A stretch of DNA of 28,714 nt from Roseateles_C aquae (GTDB taxonomy: Bacteria; Pseudomonadota; Gammaproteobacteria; Burkholderiales; Burkholderiaceae_C). Position 1 is the stretch's first letter, and every line of letters begins with the position of its first letter. The translations under genes were made by a program, and so were the position numbers. The stretch covers positions 1 to 28,714 of the forward strand of contig NZ_JAVXZY010000016.1 of NCBI RefSeq assembly GCF_032337115.1, in the 5' to 3' direction. Of the stretch, positions 10,793 to 19,574 are shown one piece after another. Under the pieces are notes generated by a model. That model searched no databases, had not been told where the DNA came from, and saw only the letters and a program-made list of their open reading frames with translations.

Positions 10793-11293
10793 TCAGCGCA
10801 TCGTGTATCCGCGGCCATCCATGCAGGCGGCCACGGCGCGGTTGAAGACGCTGCTGTCCTGCATCGCCGCTTGCTGAGTGGTGGCCCAGCGGTTGCATTC
10901 CTGGCGATCGGCCTCGGTCTGCCAGGCGCCCTGACCGTTGCGCGGGTAGATGATGGGATCGGCACGGCTGGGCACCGGCGCGGGCACCGGCTCATAGCTG
11001 CGCCACTGCACCGGCGGCGGCGGCGCGGGCACCGGCTGATACACCGGTTGGTAGACAACGTCCGGCTGCCGATCACGCTCGGCCTGCGAAGCCAGTGCGA
11101 TCAAGGGCACAGCCACGGCCAAGCCCAGCAGCAGGCCCCCGACGCCAACACCACCGTGGTGATGATGATGATGGCGCGGTGGCTCCCAGCGGCCATGCCC
11201 ACCATGGGGGCCGGCCATGGCCACGCCCTGCGCCAGCACGAGTCCGCTGATGATCAGCGCGCGGGTCAGTGATTTCTGGTTCAGCATCGACAT
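10793..11293 (-). CDS. Exported Gly/His-rich protein with shared C-terminal module
   Basis: The product is 166 aa from ATG 11293 (GAGG 6 nt upstream). A Sec signal peptide spans about 1-28 (ALIISGLVLAQGVAMA). Then comes a short His-rich stretch (six His at 41-46), a glycine-zipper-like segment GGVGVGGLLLGLAVAVPLIA at 47-66 that could enter a membrane, a Pro/Val/Tyr-rich linker at 78-110, and a 55-residue C-terminal module from D112 with QECNRWA and ACMDGRGY. The module is 46/55 identical to the end of the neighbouring upstream protein. The specific function is not recognised; a cell-envelope role is likely. Confidence 0.75.
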   Translation of the reverse strand: MSMLNQKSLTRALIISGLVLAQGVAMAGPHGGHGRWEPPRHHHHHHGGVGVGGLLLGLAVAVPLIALASQAERDRQPDVVYQPVYQPVPAPPPPVQWRSYEPVPAPVPSRADPIIYPRNGQGAWQTEADRQECNRWATTQQAAMQDSSVFNRAVAACMDGRGYTMR

Positions 11294-11375
11294 CTGCAGC
11301 CTCGATTGGCGGTGGGGTGGCTGCTCAACGCGGTCAAGGCGCCGGCGGTGGACAGCCGTCGCTTCGATTGTGCGC

Positions 11376-12002
11376 TCAGCGCATGCTGTAGCCGCGGCCG
11401 TCCATGCAGGCCTCGACGGCGCGGTTGAACACGCCGGCGTCATTCATCGCCGCCGGCTGGCTGGTCGCCCAGCGGTTGCACTCCTGGCGGTCGGCCTCGG
11501 TCTGCTGGGCCGTCTGACCATTGCGCGGGTAGATGATCGGGTCAGGCCTGGCAGGCGCGGGAGCCGGCGCTGGCGCGGCGGTCTCGGCGCCGGCCGGCGG
11601 CTGCACCACCACATAGCCGGGCGCGCCGACGGCCGGCGCGTAATAGATGCCATTGGCGTAGTAATAGGGCATGCCGCCGACGCGCAGCGTGACATAGGCC
11701 GGCGGCAGGATCGGGATGATCACGCCGACGGGCGGCATGATGACCCGATAGCCGCGACTCCAGGGCCGGTACCAGACACCACCATGGAAGTAGTAGCGAT
11801 CGGCATGGTGGGCCACCACGACGGCGCCGGGCGGCAGCACGCGCTCCACATAGCCGGGGCCAGGGTAGTAGTGGTCGTGGTGATAGCGGTTGTCGAAGTT
11901 CAGCTGCACGCCGACGCTGACATGATCGCGGGCGGCGGCCAGGCCGCTGAACAGCAGCGCGGCGCAGGCGGCCGCAATGCGCATCGTCATTGATCCGTTC
12001 AT
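11376..12002 (-). CDS. DUF6515-like exported protein with shared C-terminal module
   Basis: The product is 208 aa from ATG 12002 (GGAGG about 10 nt upstream). A signal peptide ends near AAARD at 23-26. The central region (about 55-135) has two Tyr/Gly-rich repeats, YYFHGGVWYRP (70-80) and YYYANGIYYAP (113-123), each followed by Val/Pro-rich strands, which is the pattern of DUF6515 envelope proteins. An Ala-Pro linker at 140-153 leads to the same 55-residue module found in the next gene, with two Cys in QECNRWA and ACMDGRGY. The gap to that gene is 82 bp on the same strand. The precise function is unknown. Confidence 0.78.
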   Translation of the reverse strand: MNGSMTMRIAAACAALLFSGLAAARDHVSVGVQLNFDNRYHHDHYYPGPGYVERVLPPGAVVVAHHADRYYFHGGVWYRPWSRGYRVIMPPVGVIIPILPPAYVTLRVGGMPYYYANGIYYAPAVGAPGYVVVQPPAGAETAAPAPAPAPARPDPIIYPRNGQTAQQTEADRQECNRWATSQPAAMNDAGVFNRAVEACMDGRGYSMR

Positions 12003-12076
12003 GATGGGATTCGCCTCCAAGGCAGAGTATCCCCAGCACAACGCCCCGCCATCACCGACGGTCGACAAAGCGCTTG

Positions 12077-13000
12077 TTAAGCCTCGGTAAAGCTGGCGCC
12101 TGGCGCGCGCGCGGTACGCAGCTCGCCCAGGCGCTGCTGCAGACCGGCATAGATGCCATCGAGCAGCGCCGCCTTTTTCTTTGCCTCGGAGCGCTTCTTC
12201 GACGCGATTGCGTTGAAGTCAATCTGCTGCTCGGCCTGCGGCGCGATATGGAAGTAGCCGTCGCCGCCGGCCACGGCACCCAGCTCTTCCCAGGTCTGGT
12301 CGTAGTTGGCGGTGATATGCCAGCGCCGCCACAGATTCAGCGCAATGCGCTGGCGGTTGCCGATCAGCAGCACCTCGCTGCAGCCCAGTACCTGGGCCAG
12401 TTGGCGGGCAGCCGTCAGCAGCAGCGTGGCCGGCCGGCAGGCGTGGAAGTCGCGCGTGGCCTGGCGCACCCGCTCGCGCGCCTGCCCGTCGGCGACGCCT
12501 TGCAGCCGGCCAATCACCAGGCGCATACGGCCCGGCTCACCCTGCAGCACAAAGGTCAGGTTGAACAGCAGCTCGCCCTTGAGCAGCACGCGCAGGCATT
12601 GCTCGCCCTCGCGGTGGCCGTCGTGCACGGCGGTCAGGTCGATCTGAAACGGCTCCTCGGCCTTGCTCAGGCCCTCGTGCAGCAGCTGCGGTTCGCGTGC
12701 CGCGGCGCAAATCAGCGGCGTCAACCCCAGGCGTTCGATCAGCTGATAGTTGTTGATCAGCGCGTCAACACGCTGCCGGCAGCTCAGGCTGCTGGCCATA
12801 TAGGGGCGGTAGATCTTGGTCAACAGCACCGGACGCAGCCGGGCCGTTTCGGCCAGCGGCGGCAAGGTCTGCAAATAGACGAGCCAGCGTTGCGTCTGCC
12901 GCGGATGCAGCAACGCGCCCAGGACCAGCTTTGTGCGGTCCTTAGGTGCCATTGGAGTTTGGGCCAGCGTGGCCCTCAGCAGTGCAAACAAGGCTGGCAT
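12077..13000 (-). CDS. VirK/YbjX family protein (DUF535)
   Basis: The product is 307 aa from ATG 13000; a GTG at 13015 would add five residues, and neither has a good Shine-Dalgarno. Family features are KIYRPYMASSLSCRQRVDALINNYQLIERLG, the strand-rich centre LTFVLQGEPGRMRLVIGRLQG, and near the end LLIGNRQRIALNLWRRWHITANYDQTWEELGAVAGGDGYF. VirK/YbjX proteins are linked to envelope stress and virulence in enterobacteria; their biochemical role is not settled. The C-terminus is Lys/Arg-rich (SKKRSEAKKKAALL). It is transcribed toward the two exported proteins, 74 bp away. Confidence 0.82.
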   Translation of the reverse strand: MPALFALLRATLAQTPMAPKDRTKLVLGALLHPRQTQRWLVYLQTLPPLAETARLRPVLLTKIYRPYMASSLSCRQRVDALINNYQLIERLGLTPLICAAAREPQLLHEGLSKAEEPFQIDLTAVHDGHREGEQCLRVLLKGELLFNLTFVLQGEPGRMRLVIGRLQGVADGQARERVRQATRDFHACRPATLLLTAARQLAQVLGCSEVLLIGNRQRIALNLWRRWHITANYDQTWEELGAVAGGDGYFHIAPQAEQQIDFNAIASKKRSEAKKKAALLDGIYAGLQQRLGELRTARAPGASFTEA

Positions 13001-13131
13001 GCGCGGGTGCCGCACCGGGGACAGGCTGCGCCGGTCCGGGCCCGGTACAGTCGCTCAGTCGCTGAGTGGGTGACGGGAGGAGGATTCTAGGGCCCCGCCC
13101 TGCCCGGCCCCCAGCTTTGACACCGTGCACC

Positions 13132-13137
13132 AAGGAG
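13132..13137 (+). promoter_or_regulatory. Shine-Dalgarno that fixes a TTG start
   Basis: AAGGAG stands 6 nt before TTG 13144. It marks TTG, not an upstream ATG, as the start of the glutathione transferase gene, since the family sequence begins exactly there. Confidence 0.75.
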
Positions 13138-13143
13138 ACGCGC

Positions 13144-13791
13144 TTGATCGAACTGCATTACTACCCGAGCAACGCCAGCTTCGCCCCGCATGTGGTGCTG
13201 GAGGAACTGGGCACGCCCTTCCAGCTGCGCCTGGTCGACCGCAACCAGGGCGCGCACAAATCGCCCGCCTACCTGAAGCTCAATCCCAATGGCCTGATCC
13301 CGGCCTATGTCGACGGCGATCTGGTGCTGTACGAGTCCGCGGCCATCCTGCTGCACCTGGCCGATACCCACCCCGAGGCCGGCCTGATGCCGCCGCTGGC
13401 GACGGCCGAACGCGCCCAGGCCTACAAATGGCTGATGTGGCTGACCAACACGCTGCAGCCGCTGCTGATCAGCTACTACTACCCGGAGCGCTGGGTCGAC
13501 GAGGGCAATGCGCCCGGCGTGGCCCAGGTCAAGGCCCACGCCGAGGCGCGCATTGCGCCGCTGCTGGACCAGCTCGAGGCCGAGCTGCAGGGCCATGGCG
13601 GCCCCTGGCTGCTGGGCGAGCGCTACACGGTGCTCGACCCCTTTGCCTTCATGCTGTGCCGCTGGACGCGCAATTTCGCCCGCCCGGCGCGCAGCCTGCC
13701 GGCACTGGGCCACTATCTGCAGGCGATGGCCGAACGGCCGGCGCTGCAACGCGCCGTGGCCACCGAGCAGTTGCCCGCCCCCCTCTACTGA
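13144..13791 (+). CDS. Glutathione S-transferase family protein
   Basis: The product is 215 aa and starts at TTG 13144. The N-terminal thioredoxin-like domain (1 to about 80) reads IELHYYPSNASFAPHVVLEELG, with the cis-Pro region GLIPAYVDG and the glutathione-binding ESAAILLHLAD. A helical C-terminal domain (90-210) follows. The catalytic residue of this bacterial class is probably a Ser or Tyr near residue 10. It conjugates or reduces small molecules in the cytoplasm; the substrate cannot be told. A histidine phosphatase gene starts 5 nt later, so they form an operon. Confidence 0.88.
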   Translation: MIELHYYPSNASFAPHVVLEELGTPFQLRLVDRNQGAHKSPAYLKLNPNGLIPAYVDGDLVLYESAAILLHLADTHPEAGLMPPLATAERAQAYKWLMWLTNTLQPLLISYYYPERWVDEGNAPGVAQVKAHAEARIAPLLDQLEAELQGHGGPWLLGERYTVLDPFAFMLCRWTRNFARPARSLPALGHYLQAMAERPALQRAVATEQLPAPLY

Positions 13792-13796
13792 GCACC

Positions 13797-14435
13797 ATGA
13801 CCGAGCTGATCCTGATCCGCCATGGCGAGACCGACTGGAACCGCCGCCAGTGCTTCCAGGGCCAGATCGATGTGCCGCTGAACGAGCGCGGGCTGACCCA
13901 GGCGGCGCGGCTGGGCCAGCGCCTGGCCGAGGAACGACAACGCGGCACGCTGGGCCCGGTGGCCCGGCTGATCAGCAGCGATCTCGGCCGCGCCCGCCAG
14001 ACCGCCGGCCCGGCCGCTGAAGCGCTGGGCCTGGCGCTGGAGCAGGACGCCCGGCTGCGCGAGCAGGCCTTTGGGATTCTGGAAGGCCTGAGCTTTGCCG
14101 ACATCCGCGAGCGCCATCCGGCCGAATTCGAGCGCTGGGCCAGCCATGACCCGGCCTACGCCCTGCCCGGTGGCGCCGAGAGCCGCCAGGTCTTTCATGC
14201 CCGCGTGACCAGCGCCCTGCTGGAGCTGGCCGCGGCGCACGAGGGTCAGGTCTTGCTGGTGGTGACCCACGGCGGCGTGCTCGATATGGTCTGGCGCAGC
14301 GCCCTCGGTCACAGCCTGCATGGCCCGCGCGACTGTGCGATTCCCAACGCCGGCATCAACCGGCTGCGCGTGCATGAGCGGCGCTTTGAAGTGCTGAGCT
14401 GGGCCGAGGACGAGCACCTGATCGACCTCGATTGA
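13797..14435 (+). CDS. Histidine phosphatase family protein (phosphoglycerate mutase-like)
   Basis: This 212-aa protein has the N-terminal LILIRHGETDWN motif with the phospho-acceptor His, followed by GQIDVPLNERGLTQA, the conserved SSDLGRARQTA with its catalytic Arg, the acid region LREQAFGILEGLSF, and the second His in VTHGGVLD. The length and GxIDxPLNxxG motif fit the small phosphatases (GpmB/CobC-like) more than true glycolytic mutases. It acts in the cytoplasm. The gene follows the glutathione transferase stop by 5 nt. The substrate is not determined. Confidence 0.88.
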   Translation: MTELILIRHGETDWNRRQCFQGQIDVPLNERGLTQAARLGQRLAEERQRGTLGPVARLISSDLGRARQTAGPAAEALGLALEQDARLREQAFGILEGLSFADIRERHPAEFERWASHDPAYALPGGAESRQVFHARVTSALLELAAAHEGQVLLVVTHGGVLDMVWRSALGHSLHGPRDCAIPNAGINRLRVHERRFEVLSWAEDEHLIDLD

Positions 14436-14455
14436 AAGGCGGGCAGCGGCAGCCG

Positions 14456-14489
14456 CTGTCACGCCCCGGTCACGGCCACCCCCTATGGT
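14456..14489 (+). promoter_or_regulatory. Pho box and -10 element before the nucleotidase gene
   Basis: CTGTCAC-GCCC-CGGTCAC occupies 14456-14473: two 7-bp direct repeats 11 bp apart, as in PhoB boxes (consensus CTGTCAT-N4-CTGTCAT). TATGGT follows at 14484-14489, leaving 10 nt, the spacing at which PhoB replaces the -35. The downstream gene releases phosphate from nucleotides, so PhoB control makes sense. Confidence 0.65.
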
Positions 14490-14521
14490 GCGGCGCTTTC
14501 AAGCATCACCGGGAGTGCCTC

Positions 14522-16636
14522 GTGCAAGACAAGAAATCCACCACCCTGCTCCAGCGCCATCCGCTGGCCCTGGCCGCCATGCTGGCTGCCGCACCGGCCG
14601 CCTTCCTGGCCGGCTGTGGAAGCAATGGCGACAAGCCCGCCATCCCCGAGGGCAGCACGATGGAAGTGGCCGTGCTGGCCACCACCGATCTGCACCAGAA
14701 CGTGTTGAGCTACAACTACTACGCGCTGGCCGCCGACACCTCGCTGGGCCTGGAGCGCACCGCGGCGCTGATCAAGAGCGCCCGCGCCGAGAGCCCCAAC
14801 AACGTGCTGCTGGACGACGGCGATGCCACGCAGGGCACGCTGCTGGGCGATTATCAAGCTCAGGCGCAAACGATTGCCTGCGCCAGCACCCTGGCCATCT
14901 ACAAGGCCATGAACAGCCTCGGCTACGACGCCGCCGGCCTCGGCAATCACGAGTTCAACTACGGCCTGCCCTTCCTGTCGCAAACGCTGAACGCCGATCT
15001 GGGCGTGGCCGGCGTCAGCAAGCCCGCCCCGGATTGCGGCGCGCCCAAGTTCCCGGTCGTCATCAGCAATGTCTACAGCGCCAGCAGCAAGGCGCCGCTG
15101 CTCAAGCCCTACACCCTGATCAACAAGACCTTTGCGGCCAAGGGCCCGAATGGCGAGGCGCTCAGCGTGCCGCTGAACATCGGCGTGATGAGCGTGGTGC
15201 CGCCGCAGATCATGGACTGGGACGCCAAGAACCTGGCCGACAAGGTCTATGTCAACGGCGTGGTCGAAACCGCCACCCAGTTCGTGCCCGAGATGCGCAG
15301 CAAGGGTGCCGATCTGGTCGTCGCCTTGTCGCACGGCGGCCTGGACGCCTCGGCCTACAGCCCGAAGATGGAAAACGGCAGCTACCACCTGAGCAAGGTG
15401 CCCGGCATTGACGCCCTGGTGGCCGGCCACTCGCACCTGATCTTCCCGGCCGCCCGCGAAGCCGGCGCCCCGGCGCTGGACGGCTCGCTGAAGGGCCTGC
15501 CCGGCGTCGATGCCGACAAGGGCTTCGTCAACGGCGTGCCGACGGTGATGCCGCAAAGCTGGGGCCGCCGCCTGGGCATCATCAAGCTGAGCCTGGTCTA
15601 CCAGGGCGGCAAGTGGGTGGTGAACAAGGACAAGACCCAGGTCGAGGCCCGCGGCTTCAAGTACAGCGACGGCAAGACCATCGTTGACGCCGAGCCCAGC
15701 GTCGCCCCGCTGATCGATGCCGAACACCAGGCCGCCGTCGCCTACGCCAAGCAGCCGCTGGGCACGACAACGGACTTCCAGATGTCGGCCTACTTCTCGC
15801 TGGTCGGTGATGTCAGCGCGATCCAGATCGTCAACCAGGCCCAGATCGCCTATGTAAAGAACTTCCTGGCCACGACGACCGACGCCACGCTGAAGTCCTA
15901 CCAAAACATCCCGGTGATCTCCTGCAGTGCGCCCTTCAAGGCCGGCCGCAACGGCCCGACCGACTTCACCGATGTCGCCCCCGGCGCCAGCGCCGCCGCG
16001 CCGGTCGCGCTGCAGGTGCGCAACCCCGGCGATCTCTACCTCTACGGCAACAACAATATCCAGGCCGTGAAGATCAAGGGCAAGGACTTGCGCGCCTGGC
16101 TGGAAGCCGCCGCCAAGCAGTTCGGCCAGATCGACCCCAGCAAGACCGCCGAGCAGGACCTGGTGCCCAGCTACGCGACGATCTTCAACTTCGACGTGTT
16201 CTATGCCGAGGACAACGCGCTGACCTACCAGATCGACGTCAGCAAGCCGGCCGGCTCACGGGTCGTCAACGTGCTCTACAAGGGCCAGCCGCTGGCTGAC
16301 GATGCCGACTTCATCGTCGCCACCAACGACTATCGCGCCGGCGGCGGCGGCAGCGTGCCGGGCATCGATGGCAGCAAGACCATCATCAAGTCGCCCGACG
16401 CCAACCAGACTGTGGTGGCCGAGTACCTGAAGCGTCAGCCCAAGCTGCAACGCGCCAGCAACGGCGCCGCGCGGGCCTGGAGCTTCGTCAAGCTCAACAC
16501 CGCCGGTCCGGTGATCCTGCGCAGCACGGCGGGCAAGCTGGCCATCGCGCAGAGCCTGGGCCTGCCGCAGGTGGCCGCCGAACTCGGCATCGACGCCGCC
16601 GGCTACGGCCGTTACAGCATCGACCTGAGCAAGTGA
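14522..16636 (+). CDS. cpdB: Lipoprotein 2',3'-cyclic-nucleotide 2'-phosphodiesterase/3'-nucleotidase
   Basis: The product is 704 aa from GTG 14522, with GGGAG (14511-14515) 6 nt upstream; the longer open frame is not supported. The signal peptide ends in the lipobox LAGC with Cys32, so it should be a lipoprotein, unlike the soluble periplasmic E. coli CpdB. The metallophosphatase domain shows TTDLHQN (D56, H58), DDGDATQG, GLGNHEFNYG, ALSHGGLD and AGHSHLIFP. The C-terminal 5'-nucleotidase substrate domain runs from about 400 to 690 with LYLYGNNNIQAVKIKGKDLRAWLE and TNDYRAGGGGS. It hydrolyses cyclic and 3'-nucleotides to free phosphate. A Pho box precedes it, and a Sel1 lipoprotein gene is coupled at its stop. 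Confidence 0.9.
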   Translation: MQDKKSTTLLQRHPLALAAMLAAAPAAFLAGCGSNGDKPAIPEGSTMEVAVLATTDLHQNVLSYNYYALAADTSLGLERTAALIKSARAESPNNVLLDDGDATQGTLLGDYQAQAQTIACASTLAIYKAMNSLGYDAAGLGNHEFNYGLPFLSQTLNADLGVAGVSKPAPDCGAPKFPVVISNVYSASSKAPLLKPYTLINKTFAAKGPNGEALSVPLNIGVMSVVPPQIMDWDAKNLADKVYVNGVVETATQFVPEMRSKGADLVVALSHGGLDASAYSPKMENGSYHLSKVPGIDALVAGHSHLIFPAAREAGAPALDGSLKGLPGVDADKGFVNGVPTVMPQSWGRRLGIIKLSLVYQGGKWVVNKDKTQVEARGFKYSDGKTIVDAEPSVAPLIDAEHQAAVAYAKQPLGTTTDFQMSAYFSLVGDVSAIQIVNQAQIAYVKNFLATTTDATLKSYQNIPVISCSAPFKAGRNGPTDFTDVAPGASAAAPVALQVRNPGDLYLYGNNNIQAVKIKGKDLRAWLEAAAKQFGQIDPSKTAEQDLVPSYATIFNFDVFYAEDNALTYQIDVSKPAGSRVVNVLYKGQPLADDADFIVATNDYRAGGGGSVPGIDGSKTIIKSPDANQTVVAEYLKRQPKLQRASNGAARAWSFVKLNTAGPVILRSTAGKLAIAQSLGLPQVAAELGIDAAGYGRYSIDLSK

Positions 16637-17379
16637 TGCTGGACGCGCGCTGGCAGACCCTGGCCGCGCTGGCCCTGCTCGGGCCGGCGCTGTGGCTGCT
16701 GCAGGGCTGCGTGCCCGATGCGGCCCCGGCGAGTGCGGCGATCGAGTCGCTGGGCCTGCGCGCCCAGCAGACCGCCGCCCCCGAGGCACTGGCGCGGCTC
16801 TCGCACTGGGCCGAGCAGGGCAGCGCGGTGGCGCAGCGCGAGCTGGCCCTGGCGCTGTTGCAGCGGCCCGGGCGTGAGGCCGAGGGGCTGGCGGCCCTGC
16901 AGGCGGCGGGGCGCGGTGGCGACGCCCAAGCCGCCTGGCGCTATGGCGAGGCCCAGCGCCTCGGCCAGCACGGCCTCAGGCCCGATGCCGCCGCCGCGCG
17001 CCCCTGGCTGGCGCGCGCTGCTGAGCTGCACCACGCCGAGGCCGCTTTGGCATTGGCGCGGATGGCCCGCAACGGCGATGCCGGCCCGCAAGACCTGAGC
17101 CTGGCGCTGCACTGGCTGCAAGAGGCCAGCGCCGCCGGCAGCGCGCCGGCGATGTTTCTGCTGGCCAATGCCTATGCCCAGGGCGAGGGCACGCCTGTTG
17201 ACCCCACGGCCGCCAGGCTCTGGCTGGAACGCGCCGCCGACCACCACTACCCGCCCGCGCTGCAGGGTCTGGCCCTGGCGCTGGAGAACGGCGAGCTGGG
17301 CCTGGCCCGTGACCCGCAGCAGGCCCGCGAGCTGCTGAAGGAGGCCAGCGAGGAACGGCGCAACCGCTGGCAAATGTGA
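16636..17379 (+). CDS. Sel1-repeat lipoprotein
   Basis: The product is 247 aa. ATG 16636 overlaps the nucleotidase stop (TGATG), implying coupled translation. An N-terminal hydrophobic stretch ends in LLQGC, a lipobox-like site with Cys near 25. From about residue 45 on, Sel1-like TPR repeats of about 36 aa are seen, such as GDAQAAWRYGEAQRLGQHG, HAEAALALARMARNGDAG, SAPAMFLLANAYAQGEGT and YPPALQGLALALENGELG. Sel1 proteins bind partners; here the link to the nucleotidase suggests a role with it at the envelope, which is inference. Confidence 0.82.
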   Translation: MLDARWQTLAALALLGPALWLLQGCVPDAAPASAAIESLGLRAQQTAAPEALARLSHWAEQGSAVAQRELALALLQRPGREAEGLAALQAAGRGGDAQAAWRYGEAQRLGQHGLRPDAAAARPWLARAAELHHAEAALALARMARNGDAGPQDLSLALHWLQEASAAGSAPAMFLLANAYAQGEGTPVDPTAARLWLERAADHHYPPALQGLALALENGELGLARDPQQARELLKEASEERRNRWQM

Positions 17380-17458
17380 GTTCAGACTGAGGCGGCCAAA
17401 AGTCACCCCATATTCGCCCTCTGGTTACGCGCAGACAGGCTTGCTATGGTCTGCCGCC

Positions 17459-19051
17459 ATGACTACCCCGATGACACGACGGCGCTGGTTGCAGCGCCTG
17501 GGCCGCCACGGCGGCAGCGCGGCCGTGCTGGCGGCGCTCAACAGCCTGGGCCTGGCCCAGGCCTCGCCGGCCAGCGCTGATTTCAAGCTCGGCCCCGCCC
17601 CCACGCGAGGCCGGCGCGTGCTGGTGCTGGGCGCCGGTGTGGCCGGCCTGGTCTCGGCGCTGGAACTGCAGCGCGCCGGCTACCAGGTCCAGTTGCTCGA
17701 GTACAACCAGCGCCCCGGCGGCCGCTGCTGGACGCTGCGTGGCGGCGACCGCTACACCGAGCTGGGCGGCGCCAGCCAGCTGTGCCAGTTTGACCGTGGC
17801 CAGTACTTCAACCCCGGCCCCTGGCGCATCCCCTTCAACCATCACGGCGTGCTGTCCTACTGCCGCCAGCTGGGCGTGGCGCTGCAGCCCTTTGTGCAGA
17901 TCAATGACAACGCCTATCTGCACAGTCGGCGCGCCTTTGGCGGCAAGCCGCAACGGCGCCGCGAGCTGCAGGCCGATTTCAGCGGCGAGGTCGATGAGCT
18001 GCTCGCCAAGGTCCTGCAGCAGCACCAGCTCGATGCCCAGCTCAGCAACGAAGACCAGGCCCGGCTGCTCGAGACGCTGCGCCACCAGGGCGCGCTGGAC
18101 CGCGAGTACCGCTACCGCGCCAGCGATGCTGTCGCCGAGCGGCGTGGCTTCGAGCCCTTTGCCGGTCGCGGCGTCAGCAGCAAGCCACCGCTGGACAGCC
18201 CTCGCCCCCTGACCGAGCTGCTCGGCTCCGGCCTGTTGCATCAGCTGGAGCAACTGCCCGACTTCGAGTACCAGAGCCCGCTGTTCCAGCCGGTCGGTGG
18301 CATGGACATGATTGCCCAGGCGCTGGCCCGCGCCGTGGGGCCGCGCATCCGCTACGGTGCGCGCGTCAGCGCGATCAGCCAGGACGAGCGCGGCGTCAGC
18401 GTCGCTTATGAAGACCTCGGCCAGCCCGGCCGCCAGCACACGGCCAGCGCCGACTGGTGCGTCTGCACGCTGCCGCTGTCGGTGCTCTCGCAAACCGAGA
18501 TGCGCATCAGCCCCGCGCTTCGCGAGGCCATCGACGCCGCGCCCTATTTCTCGGCCCTCAAGGTGGGCCTGCAGTTCAAGCGCCGCTTCTGGGAAGAGGA
18601 CGAAGGCATCTACGGCGGCATCACAAGCACCGACATGCCTAACCGGCTGATTGCCTACCCGAGCCACGACTTTCACGGCAAGAAGGGCGTGCTGCTGGGC
18701 GCCTATGCCTTTGGCACCCAGGCGCTGGAATTCACCGCACTGCCGCCGGCCAAGCGCATCCAGGCGGCGCTGCGCTTTGGCGCCCAGATCCACCCGCAAT
18801 ACCCCGCCGAGTTCGAGACCGGCATGGCCGTCGGCTGGCACCGCTCGCCAACCACGCTGGGCTGCTTTGCGTTCTGGTCGCAAGCCAACCGAGAACGCCA
18901 TTACCCGACGCTGCTGAAGATGGATGGCCGGCTGATCCTGGCCGGCGAACACGCCTCGCTGCTGCCGGCCTGGCAGGAGGGCGCCGTGCTCTCGGCCCGT
19001 CACGCGGTCACGCAACTGCACGCGGCGGCCAGCAGCCAAACCGCCAAATGA
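17459..19051 (+). CDS. Tat-exported flavin amine oxidase/dehydrogenase
   Basis: The product is 530 aa from ATG 17459. The N-terminus TRRRWLQRLGRHGGSAAVLA is a twin-arginine signal (RRRW at 7-10), with likely cleavage near residue 40 (ASA). The FAD dinucleotide motif VLVLGAGVAGLVSALELQ is at 54-71 and RPGGRCWTL at 85-93. The C-terminal FAD motif reads GRLILAGEHASLLPAWQEGAV, as in flavin monoamine oxidases and L-amino acid oxidases. Such enzymes oxidise an amine to an imine. Periplasmic relatives like NicA2 use cytochrome c rather than oxygen, and here a cytochrome c gene follows by 26 nt and a RidA gene after that. The substrate is unknown. No Shine-Dalgarno is visible; TATGGT lies 8 nt before the start, so the mRNA may be nearly leaderless. 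Confidence 0.88.
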   Translation: MTTPMTRRRWLQRLGRHGGSAAVLAALNSLGLAQASPASADFKLGPAPTRGRRVLVLGAGVAGLVSALELQRAGYQVQLLEYNQRPGGRCWTLRGGDRYTELGGASQLCQFDRGQYFNPGPWRIPFNHHGVLSYCRQLGVALQPFVQINDNAYLHSRRAFGGKPQRRRELQADFSGEVDELLAKVLQQHQLDAQLSNEDQARLLETLRHQGALDREYRYRASDAVAERRGFEPFAGRGVSSKPPLDSPRPLTELLGSGLLHQLEQLPDFEYQSPLFQPVGGMDMIAQALARAVGPRIRYGARVSAISQDERGVSVAYEDLGQPGRQHTASADWCVCTLPLSVLSQTEMRISPALREAIDAAPYFSALKVGLQFKRRFWEEDEGIYGGITSTDMPNRLIAYPSHDFHGKKGVLLGAYAFGTQALEFTALPPAKRIQAALRFGAQIHPQYPAEFETGMAVGWHRSPTTLGCFAFWSQANRERHYPTLLKMDGRLILAGEHASLLPAWQEGAVLSARHAVTQLHAAASSQTAK

Positions 19052-19077
19052 CGCCTAATGACGCCGGACGAAGCCGG

Positions 19078-19557
19078 ATGAAACCGATGAGCACACCCGC
19101 CTCACGCCTTCTCGCCGCCCTGCTGCTGGCCCTGGCCGCTGGCCGCGCCAGCGCCGCCGACGCGCCGGCCGTCAGCGAGCCGCAGTTCTCCTCCGGCTGG
19201 CGCTTCGAGCAGCGCAGCGGCGCGGCCATCTACGGCGCGCTTTGCGCCGCCTGCCACATGCCCGATGGCCGCGGTGCCCGTGGCGCAGCCGCCTATCCGG
19301 CGCTGCAGGGCAATGCCAAGCTGGCCAGCGCGCCCTATCTGCTGCACATGATCGTGAACGGCAACCGCGCCATGCCCGGCTTCGGCAGCCAGCTCAGCAA
19401 TGAACAGATTGCCGCCGTGGCCAGCCATGTGCGCCAGCGTTTCGCCAGCCTGCCCACCGGCGAACCGGCCATCAACCCTGCCGACGTCCAGGCATTGCGC
19501 CCGGCGCCGCAGTCCAGCTCCCCGAGCACCCCGGCCGCCTCGGCGGTCGCCCACTAA
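19078..19557 (+). CDS. Exported monohaem cytochrome c
   Basis: The product is 159 aa from ATG 19078; ATG 19048 overlapping the previous stop, or ATG 19087, are alternatives. A signal peptide of about 26 residues ends in GRASA. The haem site is CAACH with Cys56, Cys59 and His60, and Met99 in AMPGFG is the likely sixth ligand, a class I cytochrome c. The C-terminal 25 residues are Ser/Pro/Ala-rich and disordered. Position between an amine oxidase and a RidA protein suggests it takes electrons from the flavin enzyme and passes them to the terminal oxidase. Confidence 0.87.
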   Translation: MKPMSTPASRLLAALLLALAAGRASAADAPAVSEPQFSSGWRFEQRSGAAIYGALCAACHMPDGRGARGAAAYPALQGNAKLASAPYLLHMIVNGNRAMPGFGSQLSNEQIAAVASHVRQRFASLPTGEPAINPADVQALRPAPQSSSPSTPAASAVAH

Positions 19558-19574
19558 CGCTGAAAATCACCACC

